Assembly (NCBI GenBank): GCA_031761405.1
Contig: JASEVX010000008.1
Span: 46,831,419 to 46,895,418 of the forward strand
Reading direction: 5' to 3'
From: Serripes groenlandicus
Taxonomy: Eukaryota; Mollusca; Bivalvia; Cardiida; Cardiidae
Length of the DNA: 64,000 nt
Positions 57,471-64,000 of the stretch are shown here, piece by piece. The notes under the pieces were generated by a model. The model saw nothing but the letters and a program-made list of their open reading frames with translations, did no database searches and was not told the DNA's origin. Both the position numbers and the translations under genes were made by a program. The number at the start of each line of letters is the position of its first letter. Position 1 is the first letter of the stretch.

Positions 57471-57837
57471 TTTTATCTCACCGATATTTTTCCGGTATCT
57501 TTTCACTTACCATTTAACAAATGGAATTAAGTCTTTGTAACATAATCACGTTGGAAGTCTGTTGGTCGGCTACTCTTTAGGGATTACAAGTGTATGTAAA
57601 TGGTCTAGACCAACGTAAAACAATCATTTGCTGTGATTCATTTGATGGAATGTTCCTGTCTTGTCGTTAAAAGGTATATTTTCATTGGAAACATGTGTCA
57701 GAGAAATTGTTTAAGCAAGATGCTTTGTATTACTGAAACATACTTTTCCTTCTTCTTTTTTTAAACATTGTCGAAAAAGTCATTATCGAAGAATAATTTC
57801 GTGTTGATACAAAATATATATTATTTCTATATTTCAG

Positions 57838-57944
57838 AGATCCTAATTTACCGGAGTGGAATAAAGAACGAGAAACGCCGAATCTTTCAAAGATAGACCG
57901 GTGGCCCACCTACAATGAGACAAAACAGAGCTACGTTCATATAG
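57838..57944 (+). CDS. NLGN: Neuroligin-like gene, small exon (end of esterase-like domain)
   Basis: A 107-bp exon that completes Gly with the two bases of the previous exon and reads DPNLPEWNKERET, then WPTYNETKQSYVHIG. This is the usual neuroligin/cholinesterase C-terminal segment: G-DPN, a W-P-x-Y strand, then a short Y-V-H-I strand. NET is a possible N-glycosylation site. Acceptor ATATTTCAG, donor GTATGT; in phase 2, out phase 1. The frame continues exactly into the exon at 59411. Confidence 0.92.
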
Positions 57945-57989
57945 GTATGTATCTCGCTTAAATCAGATCTAAACTTCGACGAGTAGCAA

Positions 57990-58330
57990 ATGCTCGTAGC
58001 GATATGGTGACTGCCTATTAAAGGTCATCTCAGAATTACCTTTACGTCAACCAATCGAAGTCTCTCCCACAAAATCGTTAGTTATAAACTGGGTATATAA
58101 CCCATGTAAATAAACGAGATAGAGAAACGTGTTGGCCGAGAGTTCCGATCATATAGTAACCATTTTGAAAAGTAGATCCGAGCGTTTGTTGTAACATGCG
58201 ATTACATTCGCCAGAAAAACGAGCACCTGCTCATCAATATTTAAATGTAAACAGTAAATTAGGGGCGACCTTATATGCGGTGTAGTCAGATTTAATATAC
58301 GTACAGCGATGTATTCGATATCTTCTCTGA
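57990..58330 (+). repeat. Dispersed repeat family R copy
   Basis: GTGACTGCCTATTAAAGGTC, ATCTCAGAATTACC, GTCAACCAATCGAAG, GTAAATAAACGAGATAGAG, GAGCACCTGCTCATCAATAT: the reverse complement of 28140-28450 with mismatches. Confidence 0.75.
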
Positions 58331-59027
58331 TGTTTCTCATTAGTGTTTGTTGTGTGAATAAGTGGTCAACTTAACATATTTATATAGGGATTATTATGTT
58401 GCAGTAGCGATACATTATTTTTAGAGTAATTGACTAGACGATGATATTTTTAAAGTCATGTTTTTTGCATGATCACAAAATGTTCGGAATTCGTAATGCT
58501 GACGACTATTATTACGAATAGAAAACAATAAAGTAAAAACTTCCAGAAAATCAAGGTATATATTTTTAATGAACGCGCTTTAAACGTGAGGGTGATCCTC
58601 AATCGATCACCTGCATTGCAGTAATGTAGCAAGTGTATAACGGATAATATAGAGGTAATGAAGTGTTACGGAAATGACGCAACGTTGTCATGGCTACGGT
58701 ACAGTCGAAATTTAGGTTCGGGCGTATCGTCTTTTTTGACGAACGAGAACACAGTTCTATTCATGTTTAACTTGTTCGTACAAATTTTAATTCACACGAA
58801 AATAACACAACACTTAAATAATCTTTTATATCGATTCTTAAAAAAAAAAATGATTAAAAAGACTACAATAATTTCAATATGTGTTTTTCGTCTCATTTTA
58901 TAAATAGCCAAAATGGCGATTCCCTTTGATTTACCGAGTTCCATTTCAAAAAGCTTTACGCGTTATTGAACAAAAACAGCCTGTTACCTATGAACGAGAA
59001 AAACAATTTATGTTTTTTTCCCCGTAT

Positions 59028-59028
<1 letters not shown>

Positions 59029-59062
<34 letters not shown>

Positions 59063-59119
59063 CATGAAGTAGTAGTAGTAGTAGTACATGAAGTAGTAGT
59101 AATAGTAGTAGTAGAACAT

Positions 59120-59155
<36 letters not shown>

Positions 59156-59236
59156 CATGAAGTAGTAGTAGTAGTAGTAGTAGTACATGAAGTAGTAGTA
59201 GTAGTATTGGTTTTGGTGGTAGTAGAAGTAGTAGTA
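59029..59236 (+). repeat. AGT microsatellite with periodic ACATGA breaks
   Basis: Runs of AGT are broken about five times by ACATGAAGT. It lies about 175 bp before the acceptor of the terminal neuroligin exon. Confidence 0.97.
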
Positions 59237-59410
59237 GTATTGTTATGATCGTCATCCTCAGTGTTAGTATTATCATGTGCAGCATGATTGTATCATCCAC
59301 ATTCTCATTATGATAATAATCATCATCTTCATCGTAATAATCATAATCATCACCATTATCATTCAGGACCCTATGTTTATAAATAGTAATTAATCTTTGC
59401 ATCTTTACAG

Positions 59411-60372
59411 GGAGAAACGGTCCGAAAAACAGAGACTTTTACCGTGCCAAGGAGCTCGCACTATGGCTCAACTACCTACCAAAGATAGACAAGACATGCC
59501 CGAACGAGCCACACTCCATGCACGAGCTAGTCGATGCAAGTAACCTTTCCACCTTTGACGAACCATCTAGACTGATTAGCAAGTTTCATCAACTGTTCCC
59601 ATTGCCGCCTCCTCCTCCAATAACAACTCCAAAAGTCACAGACACGCCTGGCAACATGCGCAAAGATGCCGAATACGAAACATCGACTTCTGATGAGGAA
59701 GATAAGCGTAACAAATCAACTCCTAAACCAATTGGTACCTATGGTAAATCTGGCCCTGAAGTAACAAGTGAAAATTCACGAGCGTCACAATCTAATATAG
59801 AAACATCATCCGTCCCGTTGAGCATTACAGTCGCTGTTGGGTGTTCTTTGTTGTTCCTTAATTTATTAATATTTGCCGGCGTGTATTATCAGCGTGAGCG
59901 AATACGTAAACTGCGTGCGGGTAACAGTAGAACCTCCAATGGTGGTGACATATTAGATAATCGAGCTAGTGAAAATAACAAAAAGCACGAAAATACTCCA
60001 GAAACTGTTAATTTAATGCAGACTTCAGATTTGCATCACCATTCAAAGGTTGCAAGTATGAATCATAAGGACAGTGCGCCCGTTTATAGCACAATTTCAA
60101 AACCTATGCCCCCACAGGGACCCGGGGGCTACACTTATAGTGCATTATCTCAAAAATCTACATCACCTATGCATACCAATAACCAATCAAACTATCAGGG
60201 GACACACCCATCTCATGGAACGAAATCAGAAGAATTAGGTCAGTCTTCTACAAAACCGGGTATGGCTAACGCCCGACCCCCGGAGCGATCCCCTAAGATG
60301 GATCCGAGGGTGAAACACATAGCCCGTGGAAATCACACAGTTACATCGAATAATGCAATTACAATAGTTTAA
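59411..60372 (+). CDS. NLGN: Neuroligin-like gene, terminal exon (stalk, transmembrane, cytoplasmic tail)
   Basis: Codes for about 320 residues and the TAA stop at 60370-60372. It starts GRNGPKNRDFYRAKELALWLNYLP, matching the family's last esterase-domain helices (R-x-x-x-x-x-LWL). A Pro/Thr/Ser-rich stalk follows, including PLPPPPPITTP and an acidic stretch. One hydrophobic span (59818-59889, LSITVAVGCSLLFLNLLIF and on to AGVYY) is followed at once by QRERIRK, a positive-inside stop-transfer signal, so the protein is type I. The tail is about 160 residues, rich in Ser, Asn and Pro (KPMPPQGPG, GGYTYSAL), and ends NNAITIV. Thr-Ile-Val fits the class I PDZ ligand S/T-x-hydrophobic; vertebrate neuroligins also end in a class I PDZ ligand. 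The tail is otherwise little like vertebrate tails as far as I can judge. The Met at 59518 is internal to the exon. Confidence 0.92.
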
Positions 60373-61101
60373 CACCCATTGTTTTTCATGTCTGTGATTA
60401 TTTATTTTAGGATCATTTAACTTTTAAGCCTGATGAAGCAAAATATGTTCTTCTTATTTATCTTACTGTTTTCAATTCTCATTTCATTTAGAATTCCAGG
60501 TACTTTGATAGTTTTGACTATATATATATATGATAACTGATCGTATGCCTACTATTAATTATAAGTATACTGTAATCCTGGAACTTATGTTAATTAGTAT
60601 GCGTGTACATGTGTACCCGGAATTTTCGATTGATTATTGTATTTTCACCGATTACCATAAAGACCTGATAACTTGTATTATAATCTCCCCTTTTTGGAAA
60701 TTAAATGTTGGAAGAGTCAGAAGTTTTACTTTAGCAGGCTTAAAAGTTTAATCATATGTTATTGTTATTTCCATCTGTAAAAATATCTTCCTTGCAATCT
60801 GATTTTGTGAAAGAATGCAGATAAGTTGAGGTGTTTGTTGTTTCATAGTAAGAAGCTGTCTCTTACATGTTAATATAGTATGTCATTTCTAGAGTCGTCA
60901 TTGAAATAATGTGTAGAACTAATTTTAATGTCTTGAACAGAATTTCCAGTCCTCGATAAACTCCGAGGCTATTTACCCTGTGTCATGGCCAGTTAAGATG
61001 ACCGCTTAAAAGTACCCCCTTTTACACAAGTATCTAATTCTAAATTGACATTGTCTATTGTCTTTTTGATAATTGAATCACTCTTTCACCGTAGCAGTGT
61101 T

Positions 61102-61107
61102 AATAAA
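61102..61107 (+). other. Candidate polyadenylation signal AATAAA
   Basis: First clear AATAAA after the neuroligin stop, about 730 bp downstream, followed by T-rich sequence. A second AATAAA is at 63233-63238. Confidence 0.4.
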
Positions 61108-61256
61108 AGTATACGTTAGTTCAACTCTCTCGTCTTTGCACAGTTTTGACTGAATACCATTAATGTAGATGCTGTTATCCAAACGGCCAAACAGTGGATA
61201 AAAGGTCATTGTGGGAATATAGCAATTTCCGCACACCTGGTAAAATCTAGCCCGGA

Positions 61257-61330
61257 GTACTGGTGTTCATTAAGGCCACGAAACACATTGGTAGGTGAAT
61301 TGGCAGCCGTGATATAATTTAAGTACTTCT
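61257..61330 (+). mobile_element. SINE-2 tail fragment, worn
   Basis: GTACTGGTGTTCATTAAGGC, GGTAGGTGAATTGGCAGCCG and TGATATAATTTAAG. Confidence 0.6.
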
Positions 61331-63414
61331 GCAACGTTGAACTGCGTCTAATTAACGGGGACAGAAAGTCCAAAGTAAAATACATTCAAACAATGTAACG
61401 ATATAAGTGAACGTTGAACGACTTATATTTGTAAGATATATCTAAGAACAATGCATTGTTCCCAGATATAAAATATTTACCTTCCCTGTCGACTATTTTA
61501 ATAGGCAAAAGTTCGTATATGATGCAATGCGACATATCTAATTCAATATCATTAAACAACGACATGTTAAAAGAAATTAAGTCAAGAAGCTGATAGTATA
61601 AAGATAAAACAATATATTCAACGATCGATGGTTGTCAGAATATCCTTTGCGTTTTAAAATGGTCACATAGTTTCTATGTACACTCGTTTAACGCTTGTCA
61701 TAATTATTTGCCTATCAAAATGAACGACAAGGGAGAAAATTGTTGTTTTTTCTCGGCCCTATGTATTATACGGTATATACTCACATGCAAAGCTAAGCCG
61801 AACCTGTGCCCGTTATATAATACTGCCACCTTTGACATAAATGTGCCATTAGGATGTTTTAGAGCGCAGGTTTATATTCATCTATAAAATAGTCAGGGTT
61901 GAATATCACTTTCAGCAATATGGTTAACCCTCATGGAGAACTTGTACCAAAGTTACATTAAGCTCCGTGGACTGTAATGGGTATTCGTGATGGTGTTTTA
62001 AGCTTCATAAAACCGTTATCAGTTTAGACAACTGTTTAAATTGAAGGGCATGTATATGGCATAATTCTATTTTTATTTCAGGACATTCATTTATCTAAAA
62101 CAACAGTTCGTTTTCACATACGTTTAATACAGAAATACCAAAGGAAAACTAGGTCTTAATAAAAAGTGGTTTTGGCTCTCAAAACGTTTTATTCACATAT
62201 GACATACAAGTTTACTAATGGTTTCTGTACATGTTTCAAACAGGGACAGTGTATAACAAAATGAGACTGCGCGTATGGAAAGAAAGGTTGATATAACTTA
62301 TGCGTATCTAAATTATAATGTTTCTTTAAGCTAAAATACCCGTAATTGACCCGGCGATTTCCTTACGAAAATGGTTGACCATTCGGTAATTTCCGAGCAT
62401 TACCAATCTCTAACGACATCATACGGAAATCACCGAGACATTTGAGGGATATTCTACCTTTATTGACATGATTCATATGTATATAGACATTTTTTTCATT
62501 TGTATATAAAATTATTATTTCGGGTTTCTTGGCATTGTTATGATTTTTATGATACACACGAAGAGAATATCTTTACGAGCAACAGTTAAGAAATTTAGAT
62601 AGGAGCAACTCTGTCACACAAAACTGCTTATAATTTTTCCCTATGTGAGTATTAGTGATTGACTTATATAGACATATGAATTTAATCATTCCCACCGTTG
62701 CCTGTATACTCGAACCATTCTAACTTCGTTCTTATTCAAAATTTAAAGAAAAGCCTGTATTTCAAAGTAACGCAGTTTCGAATTTGCTTGACCTTATGGC
62801 TTAAACATCTTAAAGTAAGTTACTTTGTAAGTGTATGAAAAGAAAAAGAACGGTATTGATAATATATGGTGCATTAAACGAATAACACGTAACGCATGAT
62901 AACGATAACAAACTAGACGAGTAGTAGATTTATAGTTCGTTTAGTCGAATTTCTTAATGCAATAGCAGAACGAGATTCACGATGGGTAGCAAACTTACAA
63001 CTTACAAACTATTTAAAAAAAACTGGTACATTAGAAACATCCCAAATCAAGATTTTGTTTCGTTCTGTATGGTAGTTTGTTGACAATCAATTTTCAGTTA
63101 CTTGTTTTAAAACGTTAGAACATATCATGTTTATAAGTGACTGCATATGAAAACAAATTGAATGGGTCATGTACGTTTCATTTTTGTGTAATTATTATGT
63201 CAGAGATACGTCACGAGTACTTGATTGACATAAATAAATGATTTTAAATGAATTTAATGCGTTTTAAACTGTACATATAGTGAGGGATTTTTTAACATTT
63301 ATAGATGCATGTTTTAAATGTTACGAATGTATGTCATGTATGTTATATGGTAACGTCAAATCTGCCATATCATTTCAATCAAATCTTAACTTCACTGTAG
63401 TAGAAAATGCTATT

Positions 63415-63560
63415 GTGGATCTGATGACTGACTACGACAGGAAGTCTCAGACTAACATATTTGCCACAGCCAATAAAATCGTACGGTGTCTACAGGGGAG
63501 ATAACCCGTATACATAATCAATCTAGAGGAGCGGTGGTGTTCAACTATTCCGTTTGTATC
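63415..63560 (+). repeat. Possible family R copy, diverged
   Basis: GATCTGATGACTGACTACGA, AGCCAATAAAATCGT, GGGGAGATAACC and TAGAGGAGCGGT follow the order of family R at 4540-4750. Weak. Confidence 0.4.
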
Positions 63561-64000
63561 ATAACCATTTTTGTCTTAATTTATACAAAAATAAGAATAT
63601 GTCCTCTCAACCCTTGGGGTTAATGTATGGGTACTTTATCGGAGTAGGGACCCCGTGCTCCTTTGAATAGTTATCATAACTTACAAATTATATGAGTAAC
63701 TTAATTGAAATTATTTACAGTGTTTTAAAGACCCCCACGCAATCTGACTTTATCTCTTTGTTTAACAGGGCCTTTTAACGTTGTATATATTTCATTGTAA
63801 TGTAAATGATGGCCATTTACTGTTGGACAATATCATAGTGAAGGCTTGTTCCATTAAAGTTACGCTGGCTTTTAATTGATGGATTTGATAGTATTATGTA
63901 ACGCAAAAATCATCTGAACATAATTCTTCTCAAATGTTATGCTCTTGCTGAAATGTGGATCAAGACATATTTGAGCTGCCTCAGTTTGTGTGGTAGTTGC

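Larger units (their letters stand above)
51949..57837 (+). other. Neuroligin intron, 5.9 kb
   Basis: Donor GTAAGC, acceptor ATATTTCAG, phase 2. It holds SINE-1 copies, a MITE-C nested in a SINE-1, two MITE-G copies, two worn MITE-T copies, a ~57-bp degenerate tandem repeat and a SINE-1 carrying a 30-bp minisatellite, all listed separately. Nothing recognisable in 55600-56870. Confidence 0.85.
57945..59410 (+). other. Neuroligin intron, 1.5 kb
   Basis: Donor GTATGT, acceptor ATCTTTACAG, phase 1. It holds a copy of repeat family R and an AGT microsatellite, listed separately. Nothing recognisable in 58340-59020. Confidence 0.85.
60373..64000 (+). other. Neuroligin 3' UTR and downstream flank
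   Basis: Non-coding sequence after the stop codon. AATAAA polyadenylation signals occur at 61102-61107 and 63233-63238; which is used cannot be told by reading. A worn SINE-2 tail lies at 61257-61330 and a family R-like stretch near 63415-63560. I see no other gene here. Confidence 0.6.

Noticed and set aside
58956..59402. 148-residue minus-strand frame rich in Leu, and a Tyr-rich frame
   Set aside because: Translation of the AGT microsatellite.

Overview
The window looks like the genome of a marine or freshwater mollusc, most likely a bivalve. This is inferred from a large-intron animal gene with GT-AG splice sites, an AT-rich background, and a dense load of tRNA-headed SINEs and short inverted-repeat DNA transposons (MITEs) of the style seen in bivalves. 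No rRNA operon, CRISPR array or prokaryotic signal is present. The species cannot be fixed by reading alone.

One protein-coding gene is supported: the C-terminal half of a neuroligin, a postsynaptic cholinesterase-like adhesion receptor, on the + strand. Four exons (3644-3835, 51150-51948, 57838-57944, 59411-60372) join in a continuous reading frame with phases 1, 2 and 1. They encode about 685 residues: the second part of the esterase-like domain, a stalk, one transmembrane helix and a cytoplasmic tail ending in a class I PDZ-ligand-like Thr-Ile-Val. The nucleophile Ser of the esterase fold is Gly. The 5' exons lie before base 1. The intron between the first two visible exons is 47.3 kb and fills three quarters of the window; introns of 5.9 and 1.5 kb follow. 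The 3' UTR and flank run to the end.

The rest is repeats. Family labels used here are my own. SINE-1 and SINE-2 have different tRNA-like heads and bodies but share a ~60 bp 3' tail. MITE-T and MITE-S have TTAA at the ends (piggyBac style). MITE-G has a central palindrome and 4-bp target duplications. MITE-C starts near AGCCGTCCCGCGAG. A 347-bp hAT-like element begins CAGGGGCGTAGC with 5-bp duplications. Single-copy inverted-repeat elements are I, L, U, V and an ACGTG-rich one. Elements are often nested: SINE-2 in SINE-1, SINE-2 in SINE-2, and MITEs in SINE-1.

Layout: 1-3.6 kb upstream intron with SINE/MITE copies; 3.6-3.8 kb exon; 3.8-12 kb SINE-rich intron; 12.8-19.1 kb three large minisatellites (18, 25 and 39/38 bp units); 19-32 kb diverged duplications and MITEs; 32-44 kb MITE clusters, a 790-bp tandem duplication and long hairpins; 44-51 kb SINE-2 copies and a 100-bp array grown from a MITE-C end; 51-60.4 kb the 3' exons with a 30-bp minisatellite and an AGT microsatellite in the introns; 60.4-64 kb 3' UTR and flank. 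A recurring theme is that tandem arrays here start inside transposable elements: five separate arrays can be traced to a SINE or MITE.
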